Shown: positions 41,241-52,351, numbered from the stretch's first letter. The stretch: DNA of 58,404 nucleotides from Clostridia bacterium (GCA_018434325.1 JAHDPO010000001.1:1-58404); one strand, 5' to 3'. The notes: a model not told the origin generated them from the letters alone. Made by a program: numbers and translations.

Positions 41241-42560
41241 TTATTCGTCGATAAGCCAATCAATGAGGCTGATGGATTTGATTCCATCATAGGAGGAATC
41301 TATTCCACCATCCATAGACAGCACAATTTTTTCGTAATTATCGTTTATCTTCTGCAGCGATGCCAATTCCCTGCGGCGAACTTCTTCGCTTATCATGCTC
41401 TCCGTGACCTGTATATACAGCCTATCATCAACTTTTGTTGCGATGAAATCAACCTCAGCATGATCAACCTTGCCGATTGCCACATCGTAACCTCGGCGCA
41501 GGAGTTCAAAATACACTGTATTTTCCAAAGCATGGCCATTGTCGCGATTACGAAAGCCCAGAAGATAGTTCCGCAAACCGATATCTGCAATGTAGTATTT
41601 TCCGAGGGTTCGTAAATACTCCTTTCCCTTGATATCAAACCGTTTAATCTCATAAAAAAAATACGACTCTAAAAGTGCATTCACATATGCTTGAACTGTA
41701 TGGACACTCGGTATACCTTTTCGTTTCCCGTCTTCTAAAAGCCCCTCGTTCACGAGGGTATTTCCAATGGAAGAAACGGATATACTGCTGCCGATATTAT
41801 CCGCCAGGAAAAGAATAATCTTGCGCAGAAGAACGGGATCGGCAATTCGCTTCTGACCTCGCCGGCTTTCCCGTTCCAGAATATCCCGAACAACAACGCT
41901 GGAATAGATGCCATCCAGCAGAACCAGCACTTTTTCCTGATCAAGTCCCACATCGGCAATACCCGGCATACCGCCAAAGCGCATATATGCCCCAAACGCA
42001 TCCCTGAGCTCGTATTCTTCACCGTTCTTATCAAATAACCGCTTGCGTGTTCCGCCCAGCGAGCTTTTGGTTTCTCTGATTTCAAAGTTATGGAAATATA
42101 AAAATTCGCGAAATGACAGAGGAAGCATTTTAATCTCAACGCATCTGCCGGACAGATAGGTGGAATACTCCGATGAGAGCAAGTAAGCATTGGAGCCTGT
42201 AATATAGATGTCGCAGTTGAAATCTATACGGAAGGAATTGACGGCATCCTCCCAATTCGTCACACGCTGCACTTCATCAAAAAAGAGATACATTCGTTTC
42301 TGCGGAAGGATACGCTCTTTTACATAGTTATAAAAATCATCGGTGGACATCTTTTTGAATGCGTAGGACTCGAGGTTCAGCTCAATGATCTGTTCTTCAC
42401 TAATTCCCTTTTCTTTCAAATGAGCCACCATTAGCTTCAACAGACTGGACTTGCCGCAGCGACGAATGCCGGTAACAATCTTCACCGGTTCGGTATCTCG
42501 GAAAGCGATTAGCTTGTTCAAATAAAGATCTCTTTTTTTGAGTGTCTGGGTATCAATCAT
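41241..42560 (-). CDS. AAA ATPase with DUF4143 (PD-D/ExK nuclease-like C-terminus)
   Basis: 439 residues from the ATG at 42560, 8 nt after AGGAGG. N-terminal ATPase with Walker A GIRRCGKSSLLK (near 35-46) and Walker B YLFFDEVQRV (near 95-104), then the DUF4143 region, ending with VDFIATKVDDRLYIQVTESM that keeps the D...QV pattern of PD-(D/E)XK nuclease folds. This abundant family is found in mobile or accessory positions and has no firmly established role. It stands alone between ylbJ and gltD and its codon use looks more AT-rich than its neighbours, which suggests transfer. Confidence 0.85.
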   Translation of the reverse strand: MIDTQTLKKRDLYLNKLIAFRDTEPVKIVTGIRRCGKSSLLKLMVAHLKEKGISEEQIIELNLESYAFKKMSTDDFYNYVKERILPQKRMYLFFDEVQRVTNWEDAVNSFRIDFNCDIYITGSNAYLLSSEYSTYLSGRCVEIKMLPLSFREFLYFHNFEIRETKSSLGGTRKRLFDKNGEEYELRDAFGAYMRFGGMPGIADVGLDQEKVLVLLDGIYSSVVVRDILERESRRGQKRIADPVLLRKIILFLADNIGSSISVSSIGNTLVNEGLLEDGKRKGIPSVHTVQAYVNALLESYFFYEIKRFDIKGKEYLRTLGKYYIADIGLRNYLLGFRNRDNGHALENTVYFELLRRGYDVAIGKVDHAEVDFIATKVDDRLYIQVTESMISEEVRRRELASLQKINDNYEKIVLSMDGGIDSSYDGIKSISLIDWLIDE

Positions 42561-42582
42561 TGTCCACACCTCCTTCTAGCCA

Positions 42583-42588
42583 AGTATA
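42583..42588 (-). promoter_or_regulatory. Extended -10 promoter of the DUF4143 ATPase
   Basis: Minus strand TGCTATACT (extended TG plus -10 TATACT), about 22 nt before the start codon. No good -35 box is seen. Confidence 0.45.
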
Positions 42589-42601
42589 GCACAAACCTTT
42601 C

Positions 42602-42645
42602 AAAAATAAAACTTTCTGCACTCAAGTGCAGAAAGTTTTATTTTT
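42602..42645. terminator. Bidirectional terminator after gltD
   Basis: Perfect 21-bp arms with a 2-nt loop; the core is CTTTCTGCACT/AGTGCAGAAAG and A/T runs on both sides give U-tracts in each direction. Confidence 0.85.
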
Positions 42646-42661
42646 CGATAATTTTTGCATT

Positions 42662-44143
42662 CTACAGGTTCGTATAGCCCATAAGATATTCGTCAACCTC
42701 CTTGGCCGCCAGGCGGCCTTCCGCAATAGCCCAAACAACCAGGGACTGGCCCCGGCGCATATCCCCGGCAGCAAAAACCTTATCCACTCCCGTACTGTAT
42801 TTGCCTTGGACGGTTTGCACATTGCTCCGCCCATCCCGCAAAAGACCGAAGGCTTCAGGAATGTAATCCTCGGGACCGAGAAATCCTGCCGCAATCAGCA
42901 GCAAATCACAGGGCACCTCTTTTTCCGTACCGGGAACTTCCGTCATAACGGTGCGACCCTCTTTGCTTTCCGGCTTAAGCGATACCGTAAGTATAGACTT
43001 TATATTGCCCCCATCGTCTGCCATCAGCTCCTTAACCGTGGTCTGGTAAACGCGGGGGTCTTGGCCAAACAGCGCAATGGCTTCCTCCTGGCCGTAATCG
43101 GTCTTGCAGACGAAAGGCCACTGGGGCCAGGGGTTGTTTTCTCCCCGTTCATCAGGAAGCTTCGGCATCATTTCAATTTGCACAACGGACTGGCAGCCCT
43201 GGCGTATCGAAGTACCAACGCAGTCGTTGCCCGTATCGCCGCCGCCGATGATAACCACCTGCTTGCCCTTGGCGCTTATATATTTTCCGTCCTTCAGGCC
43301 TGAGTCCAGAAGACTTTTCGTGGTTGCCCCGAGAAAATCCACCGCAAAATGGACGCCATTTACCTCCCCGTTTTTTGCGGCCAGGTCCCGGGGCTTTTTA
43401 GCGCCGCAGCATAGTATCACCGCATCATAGGCTTGCAGCAGAGCCTCTGCTTCTGCGTCCTTGCCGACGTTTACGCCTGTGCGGAATTCAACGCCTTCCG
43501 CCCCCATCAGCTTTACCCGGCGCTCCACGATCTCTTTTTCCAGCTTCATATTTGGTATGCCATACATGAGAAGCCCGCCGATACGGTCCTCTCGCTCAAA
43601 TACGGTTACGCTGTGGCCTCTCAGGTTAAGCTGATCTGCGGCGGCAAGGCCCGCCGGCCCCGAGCCCACCACAGCCACCTTTTTCCCGGTACGCACTTTG
43701 GGTATCCGGGGAACCATCAGGCCCCTTGAGAAGCAGTCCTCAATTATGCCCAGCTCATTTTCTTTGATGGTTACCGGGCTGTCGTTTAATCCGCAGGTAC
43801 AGGCCGCCTCACACAAGGCGGGGCAGACCCGTCCCGTGAACTCCGGGAAATTATTCGTCTTATGCAGCCTTTTAAGGGCCTGACCAAAGCTGCCGTTATA
43901 CACCAGGTCATTCCACTCGGGAATCAGGTTATGCAGTGGACAGCCGGATACGGCGCCACCCAGCAGCACCATGCCGAACTGGCAGTAAGGCACTCCGCAT
44001 TCCATACAGCGGGCGCCCTGCTTTTGCCGCTGCTCTTTGGGGAGCATCGGGTGGAATTCTTTCCAGTGCTTGATTCTCGCCAGCGGCTCCTGGGCAGGAT
44101 TGGCGCGGCGTTCATATTCCAAAAAACCAGTAGGCTTTCCCAT
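42662..44143 (-). CDS. gltD: Glutamate synthase small subunit
   Basis: 493 residues. N-terminal cysteines for two Fe-S clusters ([12 protein letters not shown] near 42-53 and the [12 protein letters not shown] region near 108-119), then the FAD motif [15 protein letters not shown] near 155 and the NADPH motif [14 protein letters not shown] near 292. It oxidises NADPH and passes electrons to GltB for ammonia assimilation. Two nt after the gltB stop, so one operon; terminator at 42602-42645. Confidence 0.95.
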   Translation of the reverse strand: MGKPTGFLEYERRANPAQEPLARIKHWKEFHPMLPKEQRQKQGARCMECGVPYCQFGMVLLGGAVSGCPLHNLIPEWNDLVYNGSFGQALKRLHKTNNFPEFTGRVCPALCEAACTCGLNDSPVTIKENELGIIEDCFSRGLMVPRIPKVRTGKKVAVVGSGPAGLAAADQLNLRGHSVTVFEREDRIGGLLMYGIPNMKLEKEIVERRVKLMGAEGVEFRTGVNVGKDAEAEALLQAYDAVILCCGAKKPRDLAAKNGEVNGVHFAVDFLGATTKSLLDSGLKDGKYISAKGKQVVIIGGGDTGNDCVGTSIRQGCQSVVQIEMMPKLPDERGENNPWPQWPFVCKTDYGQEEAIALFGQDPRVYQTTVKELMADDGGNIKSILTVSLKPESKEGRTVMTEVPGTEKEVPCDLLLIAAGFLGPEDYIPEAFGLLRDGRSNVQTVQGKYSTGVDKVFAAGDMRRGQSLVVWAIAEGRLAAKEVDEYLMGYTNL

Positions 44144-44145
44144 AA

Positions 44146-47100
44146 TTACTCCCTCCCTCCCTTTGTATTCGCATAAAACGCTTCGATTTTCGCCTGTTCC
44201 GCATCCATTCCCTTCTCCTCAAAACCGGCTATGGAGCGAAGCATTTTATCATAATCATGAGGCAATATCTTCTTAAAGCAATGGGCTTTTTCAGCCAGCT
44301 TAGCAAGAATCTCCCTGCCCTTTGCCGATCCTGTCATGGCCACATGCTCTTCAATCATGGCCCTGATTTCCTCAATATCCTTCCTGTCGCTTACCGGCGC
44401 AACATGAACCATTTCTTTGTTAACCCGCATATACAGCGTACTGTCCTCATCCCAAACATAGGCGATGCCTCCGGACATGCCGGCGGTAAAGTTTTTGCCT
44501 GTGCCTCCCAACACTACCACCCGGCCGCCGGTCATATATTCGCAGCCATGATCGCCGACGCCTTCCACAACAGCGTAAGCGCCGGAATTTCTGACGGCAA
44601 ACCGTTCCCCGGCCACGCCGCAGATAAAGGCTTTTCCCGACGTGGCGCCATACAACGCCACATTACCAATAATGATATTCTCATCCGCTTTATATTTTGC
44701 GGTTTTTGGCGGAAACACGGCAAGCTTGCCTCCGGACAGCCCTTTGCCGAAATAATCGTTGCTGTCTCCCTCGAGAATGATCGTCAGCCCTTTGGGAATG
44801 AAGGCCCCAAAGGATTGGCCGCCGCCTCCCTCTCCGTTTATGGTAAAGGTATCGTCGGGCAATGCTCCGCCGTGATAACGGGTAATATCCGAGCCCAGAA
44901 TCGTCCCCAAAGTACGGTCTGTGCTGGAAACCTTTGCGGATACCGACTTTTTCTTGCCCTTTTCCAGGGCGGCCCCCAGTTCCTTTAAAAGCACCTTCAT
45001 ATCCATGGTTTCCTCAAGCTTGAAGTCATAGATATCGGCGCTGTCAAAATGGGTTTTAGCCTTCGTTCCCTGATAAGGATTATGCAAAATAGCGGACATG
45101 TCCACCGTAGCGGCCCTTTCGTTGACGGCATTTTCCCGCACCTTCAAAAGATCGCTGCGGCCCACCAGCTCTTCCACAGTTCTCACGCCAAGTCCTGCCA
45201 TATGCTCCCGCAGCTCTTCCGCGATAAAGCGCATGAAGTTTACCACATATTCCGGCTTACCCTTAAAGCGCCGGCGCAGCTCCGGGTGCTGGGTAGCGAC
45301 CCCGACGGGGCAGGTATCCAAATCACATACCCGCATCATCACGCAGCCCATAGTAACCAGAGGCGCCGTAGCAAAACCGAATTCCTCCGCCCCCAGCATA
45401 CAGGCAATAGCCACATCCCGGCCGCTCATCAGCTTGCCATCGGTCTCGATGACAATTCTTGAACGCAGGCCGTTCTGCATAAGAGTCTGGTGAGTTTCGG
45501 CAAGCCCCAGCTCCCAGGGCAGCCCCGCATTATGAATGGAGCTTTGAGGCGCCGCTCCCGTTCCCCCGTCATAGCCTGAGATAAGCACCACCTGAGCCCC
45601 GGCCTTGGCCACGCCGGAAGCAATCGTGCCTACCCCCGCCTCGGAAACCAGTTTAACGGATATTCTGGCAAGCCTATTGGCGTTTTTCAGGTCGTAGATC
45701 AGCTGAGCCAAATCCTCAATGGAGTATATATCGTGGTGAGGCGGCGGCGATATCAGGGTAACCCCGGGAGTGGAATAGCGGGTTTTGGCAATCCAGGGAT
45801 ATACCTTTTTGCCGGGCAAATGGCCGCCCTCGCCGGGTTTGGCGCCCTGAGCCATTTTTATTTGAATCTCCTTGGCGTTAACTAAATATTCGCTGGTCAC
45901 TCCAAAGCGACCCGAGGCCACCTGCTTAATAGCGGAACACTTGTCGGAATGGAGCCTTTCCGGCTTTTCTCCTCCTTCGCCGCTGTTGGACTTGGCCCCA
46001 AGGCTGTTCATTGCCACAGCCAGACATTCATGGGCTTCCTGGGATATGGAGCCATAGCTCATCGCCCCCGTCTTAAACCGCTTGACAATGGAGTCAACGC
46101 TTTCCACTTCCGCAAGAGGAATTGGCTCATCCAGGTATTTCATGGCAAGCAAGCCCCGCAGGGTATGGGGTATAGTCTCGTCATCCACCAGCTTGCTGTA
46201 TTGCTTAAACAGCTGATAATCCCCCCGCTTTGCAGCCTCCTGAAGCAGGTGTATCGTCTGGGGGTTGTACATGTGGTCTTCCTGACAGGCCCGGGATTTG
46301 TGCCCGCCCCTGCTGTCCAGGGTTTCGTCAACGCCCAGGCCAAGGGGATCAAAAGCTCTTGTGTGGCTGTTATCCACCAGCGCTTCAATCTCTTTAAGGC
46401 CAATACCGCCCACCCGGGATATCGTATTGGTGAAATATTCCTCCACAACGGCCTTGTCTATACCAACAATCTCAAAAATCTGGGCCGATTGGTAAGAATG
46501 TATGGTGGATATGCCCATCTTGGAAGCGATTTTGACTATGCCGTGAAGTATAGCGTTGTTATAGTCGTCCACAGCCGTATGATAATCCTTATCCAGCAGT
46601 TCCTCTTCAATCAGCTCCCCAATGGTTTCCTGGGCAAGATAAGGATTAATGGCCCGGGCGCCGTAACCCAAAAGGGTGGCAAAATGATGGACATCCCGGG
46701 GCTCTGCGCTTTCCAGAATGATCGATATGGCTGTACGCTTTTTTGTACGGACAAGATATTGCTCCATAGCCGATACCGCCAGCAGGGAAGGAATGGCCAG
46801 ATGGTTTTCATCGACGCCCCTGTCCGACATAATAATAATATTCGCTCCATTACGGTAAGCCCTGTCCGCCGCCATAAACAGATGATCAAGAGCCCGCTTC
46901 AGCGGAGTATTTTTATAATAGAGCATGGATATAGTCTCCACATGGAAACCCGGCTTCTTCATATCCTTTATCTTCATCAGATCCACAGAGGTTAAAATCG
47001 GGTTTCTGATCTGGACCACCCGGCAGTTTTCCGGCCTTTCCTCCAGCAGGTTGCCGTCATCCCCTATATATACGGTAGTATCCGTAACGATTTCTTCTCT

Positions 47101-48690
47101 AATGGCATCAAGGGGCGGATTGGTCACCTGGGCAAAAAGCTGCTTAAAGTAGTTAAACAAGGGCTGCTCATGGCTTGAAAGCACGGCAAGAGGTATATCT
47201 ATACCCATGGCGGCGGTGGGCTCGGCGCCGTTTTTAGCCATAGGCAAAATGCGCCTGTGCACATCCTCGTGGGTATAGCCAAAAGCCTTTTGCAGCTTAA
47301 TCCGCTGATCCTTCGGGCTGACCTCCACCTTGCGGTTGGGGATTGTTAAATCCTTAAGCCTGATCATATAACGGTCAAGCCATTCCCCGTAAGGCTTTGC
47401 CGATGCGTAGGTTTCTTTAAGCTCTTTATCATCCACAATACGGCCCTTGATGGTATCAACCAGCAGCATTTTTCCCGGCTGCAGCCTTGATTTTTTAACG
47501 ATATGGGCCGGATCGATATCCAGCACCCCCACCTCCGAGGAAAGGATAAGCTGGTCTTTATCCGTCACATAATAGCGGGACGGCCGCAGTCCGTTGCGGT
47601 CCAGCACAGCCCCTACGCTGTCCCCGTCTGAGAACAGTATGGAAGCAGGGCCGTCCCAGGCTTCCATAAGTATTGCGTAATATTGATAAAGATCCCGCTT
47701 GATTTTGCTGATATTTTCGTCGTGGGTCCAAGGCTCGGGAATCGTGATCATAACGGCTAAGGGAAGCTCCATGCCGCTCATCATCAGAAATTCCAAAGTG
47801 TTGTCAAGCATAGCCGAGTCTGAACCTTCTATATTAATAACGGGGAATACCTTATCCAGCTCCTTTTGCATAACCTGGCAGGACATGGTTTCTTCACGGG
47901 CCAGCATCCGGTCCGCATTGCCCCTTATGGTGTTGATTTCGCCGTTATGGCAGATAATGCGGTTGGGGTGGGCCCTCTGCCAGGTTGGGGTTGTGTTTGT
48001 TGAAAAACGGGAATGCACCGTGGCAATAGCCGTCTCATAGTCTTCATCCTGTAAATCCAGATAAAAACGGCGCAGCTGGCCCACCATGAACATGCCCTTA
48101 TAAACGATAGTCCTGCTTGAAAAAGAAGGCACATAGGTATTATCGTTGGATTGCTCGAAGATCCGGCGCACCACATAAAGCTTCCTGTCAAAAGCTAATC
48201 CCTTTTCGACATTTGCAGGACGTTTAACAAAAGCTTGCTCAATGCAAGGCATTTTGTCCAAGGCCTTTTGACCAAGTATGCCGGGCTGCACGGGCACCTG
48301 GCGCCAGCCCAAAAGCTCCATGCCCTCTCTTTCGACGATCAGCTCAAGCATTTTTTTGGCCTGATTGCGCTTAAGGGTATCTTGGGGGAAAAAGAACATT
48401 CCTACACCGTAATCACGCTCTCCTCCGATGAAAAAGCCGCATTTCTCAGTAGCTTTTTTAAAAAACCTGTGGGATATTTGCAGCAAAATGCCGACGCCGT
48501 CGCCGGTCTTGCCTTCCGCGTCAAGCCCTGCCCGATGCTCCAGTTTTTCCACGATCTTCAAAGCGTCGTCAAGGGTCTGGTAGCTTTTAACGCCTTTGAT
48601 ATTTACCACGGCTCCGATGCCGCAGGCGTCGTGCTCAAACGCAGGATCATATAGTTTTTGCCGCCGGATGAGTTCTTCCTTTTGTGCCAT
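44146..48690 (-). CDS. gltB: Glutamate synthase large subunit
   Basis: 1514 residues from the ATG at 48690 after AAAGGGG; the longer frame starts inside the leader. The class II glutamine amidotransferase nucleophile is the Cys of FEHDACGIGAVV (near 22). The central and FMN domains have GEGGEKPERLHSD and SGYDGGTGAAPQSS, the 3Fe-4S cysteines lie in CVMMRVCDLDTCPVGVATQ, and the C-terminal GXGXG beta-helix domain is present (YEYMTGGRVVVLGGTGKNF region). It makes glutamate from 2-oxoglutarate and glutamine. Confidence 0.96.
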   Translation of the reverse strand: MAQKEELIRRQKLYDPAFEHDACGIGAVVNIKGVKSYQTLDDALKIVEKLEHRAGLDAEGKTGDGVGILLQISHRFFKKATEKCGFFIGGERDYGVGMFFFPQDTLKRNQAKKMLELIVEREGMELLGWRQVPVQPGILGQKALDKMPCIEQAFVKRPANVEKGLAFDRKLYVVRRIFEQSNDNTYVPSFSSRTIVYKGMFMVGQLRRFYLDLQDEDYETAIATVHSRFSTNTTPTWQRAHPNRIICHNGEINTIRGNADRMLAREETMSCQVMQKELDKVFPVINIEGSDSAMLDNTLEFLMMSGMELPLAVMITIPEPWTHDENISKIKRDLYQYYAILMEAWDGPASILFSDGDSVGAVLDRNGLRPSRYYVTDKDQLILSSEVGVLDIDPAHIVKKSRLQPGKMLLVDTIKGRIVDDKELKETYASAKPYGEWLDRYMIRLKDLTIPNRKVEVSPKDQRIKLQKAFGYTHEDVHRRILPMAKNGAEPTAAMGIDIPLAVLSSHEQPLFNYFKQLFAQVTNPPLDAIREEIVTDTTVYIGDDGNLLEERPENCRVVQIRNPILTSVDLMKIKDMKKPGFHVETISMLYYKNTPLKRALDHLFMAADRAYRNGANIIIMSDRGVDENHLAIPSLLAVSAMEQYLVRTKKRTAISIILESAEPRDVHHFATLLGYGARAINPYLAQETIGELIEEELLDKDYHTAVDDYNNAILHGIVKIASKMGISTIHSYQSAQIFEIVGIDKAVVEEYFTNTISRVGGIGLKEIEALVDNSHTRAFDPLGLGVDETLDSRGGHKSRACQEDHMYNPQTIHLLQEAAKRGDYQLFKQYSKLVDDETIPHTLRGLLAMKYLDEPIPLAEVESVDSIVKRFKTGAMSYGSISQEAHECLAVAMNSLGAKSNSGEGGEKPERLHSDKCSAIKQVASGRFGVTSEYLVNAKEIQIKMAQGAKPGEGGHLPGKKVYPWIAKTRYSTPGVTLISPPPHHDIYSIEDLAQLIYDLKNANRLARISVKLVSEAGVGTIASGVAKAGAQVVLISGYDGGTGAAPQSSIHNAGLPWELGLAETHQTLMQNGLRSRIVIETDGKLMSGRDVAIACMLGAEEFGFATAPLVTMGCVMMRVCDLDTCPVGVATQHPELRRRFKGKPEYVVNFMRFIAEELREHMAGLGVRTVEELVGRSDLLKVRENAVNERAATVDMSAILHNPYQGTKAKTHFDSADIYDFKLEETMDMKVLLKELGAALEKGKKKSVSAKVSSTDRTLGTILGSDITRYHGGALPDDTFTINGEGGGGQSFGAFIPKGLTIILEGDSNDYFGKGLSGGKLAVFPPKTAKYKADENIIIGNVALYGATSGKAFICGVAGERFAVRNSGAYAVVEGVGDHGCEYMTGGRVVVLGGTGKNFTAGMSGGIAYVWDEDSTLYMRVNKEMVHVAPVSDRKDIEEIRAMIEEHVAMTGSAKGREILAKLAEKAHCFKKILPHDYDKMLRSIAGFEEKGMDAEQAKIEAFYANTKGGRE

Positions 48691-48776
48691 GCTCTGGGCC
48701 CCTTTCTTATGGGTGTCCACCCCCATAAATAAAAATAGCATATAAAAAAACAAGCATGCGCCTGCCTCCCCGGCAG

Positions 48777-48810
48777 GAACACCCTTGTTCGCCTTTGAAC
48801 ACCTATGTTC
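48777..48810 (-). promoter_or_regulatory. Tandem operator-like repeats in the gltB leader
   Basis: Two GAAC-N6-GTTC palindromes (48777-48790 and 48797-48810) start 20 bp apart, two helical turns, so both face the same side of the DNA. They lie just downstream of the -10 box and may bind a nitrogen regulator or fold in the RNA. Confidence 0.55.
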
Positions 48811-48824
48811 ACCTTTATAGTAGG

Positions 48825-48853
48825 AGTATACGGTTTTTGCCTCTCTCTGTCAA
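48825..48853 (-). promoter_or_regulatory. Sigma-A promoter of gltBD
   Basis: Minus strand: -35 TTGACA (48848-48853), 17-nt spacer, -10 TATACT (48825-48830). Near-consensus; the leader is about 130 nt. Confidence 0.8.
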
Positions 48854-48886
48854 GCCGTTTATTCTTTCGAATGGATAGCATAATAA

Positions 48887-48939
48887 CCCAGCGGCCTTGA
48901 CGGCTTTCACCGTCGACTAAACCGCTGGGATTATTTTTT
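48887..48939. terminator. Two-stem terminator after the collagen-like gene cluster
   Basis: Outer CCCAGCGG/CCGCTGGG and inner GACGG/CCGTC stems. The plus strand ends ATTATTTTTTC; the minus strand ends TTATTATG. It separates the surface-protein cluster from gltB. Confidence 0.7.
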
Positions 48940-48950
48940 CGCCTATTTTG

Positions 48951-49871
48951 TCAGCTTAAACGAATAATCATCATCGATGCGCCAAGGCTGCCGCCCAAAA
49001 GGGTAGCCGCTCCGACGATCAATGGAGCATACATCTGCAGCACTATGGTGGCCCCCGCTCCCAGGCTGACTTCTATCTCATTATAGAACTGGGATAAGGC
49101 CAAAGCCGGCGGAATCGTAGATTGAAGAATGTTGCCGCCGTTGATCACCAGACGGGTGCCCAAGATAACGCTGGCAGTGGTATTGACATGATAAGAAACA
49201 CGGTAATAGCCGGGGGTATTAACCGTAAACGTGGTATTGCCGTTAGTGAGCGTGATATCGGGAGACAGTAGCTGAACGCTGGGAAAGGAGAGATTGGTGC
49301 CGGCCACCAATACGGTGATCAAGCCGCCGGCTGTATTGGCGGCAAAGCCTGCTGTAACTGAAGGCGGTGGTGTAGGTGCGGCGGCGGCGGCAGCGCCGGT
49401 AGGACCGCTGGCGCCGGCGGGACCGGTGGAGCCGGTGGGGCCGGCAGGCCCTTCAGGGCCGACGGGGCCCGGCAGCCCTTCCGGACCGGTAGCCCCAGCT
49501 TCTCCTATGGGGCCCGCAGGTCCCGTGGGGCCTGTATCTGTGCCGGTGGGACCGGTGGAGCCGGTGGGGCCCGTTGCTCCCAAAAATACAGGTGCTCTTA
49601 AAGCTTGAGTCAACTTGCCATTTAATACAATTTGATTTTCCAGTACGGTGCCGAGCATATTGCCGACGCCATTATTGATATCCGTAACATCGGCAATGGT
49701 AGAGCCGCCGATCAACCCGGGAAGCGTGCCTATGGCATACTGGATTTTTTCCCCTTCCGTATTGATAATATGGCTGAGGGCCAACTCCTCCGAGGCAATG
49801 GAGGAAATAACCTGGTTAATTGCACTTTGTCTGTCCAGATCAGGAGTTAAGGGAAATTGCGGTTGTGACAT
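48951..49871 (-). CDS. Collagen-like surface protein (BclA-like), copy 1
   Basis: 306 residues. Residues 1-95 form an N-terminal domain shared by three neighbours ([20 protein letters not shown] near 23-42). Residues 98-159 are Gly-X-Y repeats, mostly GPT, GPA and GPE, with one four-residue break near 110. After an Ala/Pro linker the C-terminal 130 residues look like the beta-rich trimer-forming domain of BclA-type exosporium glycoproteins ([19 protein letters not shown]) and end in MMIIRLS. Thr in GPT is a likely glycosylation site. Spore-surface location is inferred from family and the sporulation gene nearby. Confidence 0.85.
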   Translation of the reverse strand: MSQPQFPLTPDLDRQSAINQVISSIASEELALSHIINTEGEKIQYAIGTLPGLIGGSTIADVTDINNGVGNMLGTVLENQIVLNGKLTQALRAPVFLGATGPTGSTGPTGTDTGPTGPAGPIGEAGATGPEGLPGPVGPEGPAGPTGSTGPAGASGPTGAAAAAAPTPPPSVTAGFAANTAGGLITVLVAGTNLSFPSVQLLSPDITLTNGNTTFTVNTPGYYRVSYHVNTTASVILGTRLVINGGNILQSTIPPALALSQFYNEIEVSLGAGATIVLQMYAPLIVGAATLLGGSLGASMMIIRLS

Positions 49872-49883
49872 AGTCTTTCCTCC

Positions 49884-50789
<906 letters not shown>

Positions 50790-50835
50790 AACTAGCACCT
50801 CTCAATTTTTTATTTTATAAGGTCTAGGATCTTTA

Positions 50836-51720
50836 CTACAGCTTAGTAAAGACTATCCGACCTCGGCGCACACGTATTTCCCTTTGGGCGCATAGGAAAA
50901 GAGATATGTAAGGGGGGCAGCAGGAACAGGGCATCCGGGCAGTTGTTTGTTTATATGAAGTACTTGGGCGTCCGCAAATATCCGGGTAGAGTCTCGTCAT
51001 AACAGGCTGCAAGCCCTTACAATGAGCGGCCAGCTTTGCTTCACCGCAAAAATATGTTGAGGGGTCGGTATCCAGGTGAAACTCGACCATATATGAACCT
51101 GCCGGGGGCACCTGTATTTGGGTGCAGTCAGCTGACGGTGAGGCTGAATTACCGGTTTTGCCGCATTTTCTCCACTGCAGCGGCTCATTACTGCGATAAG
51201 CCTTAGGTACTACCTCAAAGCTGATGGACTCGCATGAGCAGGGGGGCTGGGGAGGCCAAGGCGGCTTCGGCGGCCTGGGTGGTCTGGGTGGTGGGCAGGG
51301 CGGCTCCGGCGGCCAAGGCGGCTTCGGCGGTCTGGGCGGCCAGGGCGGCTCCGGCGGACAAGGCGGCTTCGGTGGCCAGGGTGGCTTCGGCGGTCTGGGT
51401 GGCCAGGGCGGTTCCGGCGGCCTGGGTGGACGGGGCAAGTGTTCCAGAACCTTTTCCATTTTATTTTTCAGGATCAGCTGATTTTGCATCACCATTTCCA
51501 GCAAGCCTGCCACACTTTTGTTCACTGCCAGAACATCGTCGATATCGGCAGGACATCTGCCGCAACTGGTCTGACCTAAGGCGTACTGGATCTTTTCACC
51601 TTCTGCATTAATAATGTGACTAAAAGCCACTTCTTCCAAAGCAATGGATGACAATATCATTGTTAGAGCCTGCTCCTGTGTTAAATCAGGATCTAACTTG
51701 GGAAATTCAGGCATTGACAC
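50836..51720 (-). CDS. Proline/tryptophan-repeat paralogue of the collagen-like proteins
   Basis: 294 residues, GTG start 9 nt after AGGAGG. The N-terminal domain is that of the two collagen-like neighbours ([20 protein letters not shown] near 24-43), but the middle (about 96-161) is an array of PPX triplets in which X is Arg, Lys, Glu, Trp or Cys (for example PPWPPRPPKPPWPP). This should form an extended polyproline rod instead of a collagen helix. The C-terminal 130 residues differ from the paralogues and hold about ten cysteines, suggesting disulfide crosslinking. First gene of the operon. Function unknown; a spore coat or exosporium component is likely. Confidence 0.8.
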   Translation of the reverse strand: MSMPEFPKLDPDLTQEQALTMILSSIALEEVAFSHIINAEGEKIQYALGQTSCGRCPADIDDVLAVNKSVAGLLEMVMQNQLILKNKMEKVLEHLPRPPRPPEPPWPPRPPKPPWPPKPPCPPEPPWPPRPPKPPWPPEPPCPPPRPPRPPKPPWPPQPPCSCESISFEVVPKAYRSNEPLQWRKCGKTGNSASPSADCTQIQVPPAGSYMVEFHLDTDPSTYFCGEAKLAAHCKGLQPVMTRLYPDICGRPSTSYKQTTARMPCSCCPPYISLFLCAQREIRVRRGRIVFTKL

Positions 51721-51888
51721 TATTGGGCACCTCCTACAGCAAGTATATTCCCGAAAGGGACGGGATGTGTACGAAAGGCTCAGACTTTTCCTGCTTTTTG
51801 CTCATTGATTTCCCGAGAGATTAAACCATACGGGAATGAACGCCTTTTTAGCAGACTCGGTTTGGAGGGGCCACTCGGCCATTTTTGC

Positions 51889-52035
51889 GCAAAATTGCAA
51901 GTTTAAAGTGTCCTTGACATGGGGTATACACATCATTGGCGGCTGTATTTGGTTGCATTTGGCTATATCTAGTGCAACATCCAGGATATGCACGCTATTC
52001 TTAAGAGGCAGTACACTTTAAACTTGCAATTTTGC
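51889..52035. mobile_element. 147-bp inverted-repeat element (MITE-like), copy A
   Basis: Perfect 23-bp terminal inverted repeats, beginning GCAAAATTGCAAG and ending with its complement. The interior carries GCATTTGGCTATATCTAGTGCA, in parts shared with copy B at 58082-58226 in the same orientation. No ORF and no clear target duplication. The gap 51721-52351 otherwise holds no gene, only this element and the T-rich repeats that follow. Confidence 0.65.
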
Positions 52036-52165
52036 TCATTTTCTAAGGTTGTGGAGGACTAGGCTCCCAGGTTGACCTGCCTTCCCTTTAAAATAGAAAA
52101 AACTCCTTTCTACAGCAGTGTTTTTACACTATCTGCGAAAGAAGTTTCAAAAAGTGTCTATGTTT

Positions 52166-52267
52166 TTTACCTATTGTTTTTCTATATGTTTACCTATTAT
52201 TCTTCCTATCGTTTCCTCTTTTTTACCTATTGCTTTTCCTCTTGTTTACCTATCGTTTTCCCTCTTG
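52166..52267. repeat. Imperfect 23-bp pyrimidine-rich tandem repeats
   Basis: Units beginning TTTACCTAT start at 52166, 52189, 52222 and 52245, each 23 bp, with a 10-bp partial unit at 52212. No convincing gene crosses them. They lie downstream of the coiled-coil gene that ends at 52352. Confidence 0.65.
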
Positions 52268-52351
52268 GGTTTCGGTTTTCCTTCTATTTCACTTATTGCT
52301 CAATCAAAACCGCTACCAGCCCCCGCGTCCTTATCATGCCGGAGCAGGCCA

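Noticed and set aside
45949-46995. 348-codon plus-strand open frame opposite gltB
   Set aside because: Lies wholly inside gltB on the other strand and lacks coding features.
48691-48753. N-terminal extension of gltB
   Set aside because: Hydrophobic leader would precede the amidotransferase Cys by too much; AAAGGGG and ATG at 48690 give the normal N-terminus.
51224-51611. Glycine-rich plus-strand frames in the PPX repeat region
   Set aside because: They arise from CCN repeats of the real minus-strand gene; no start context.
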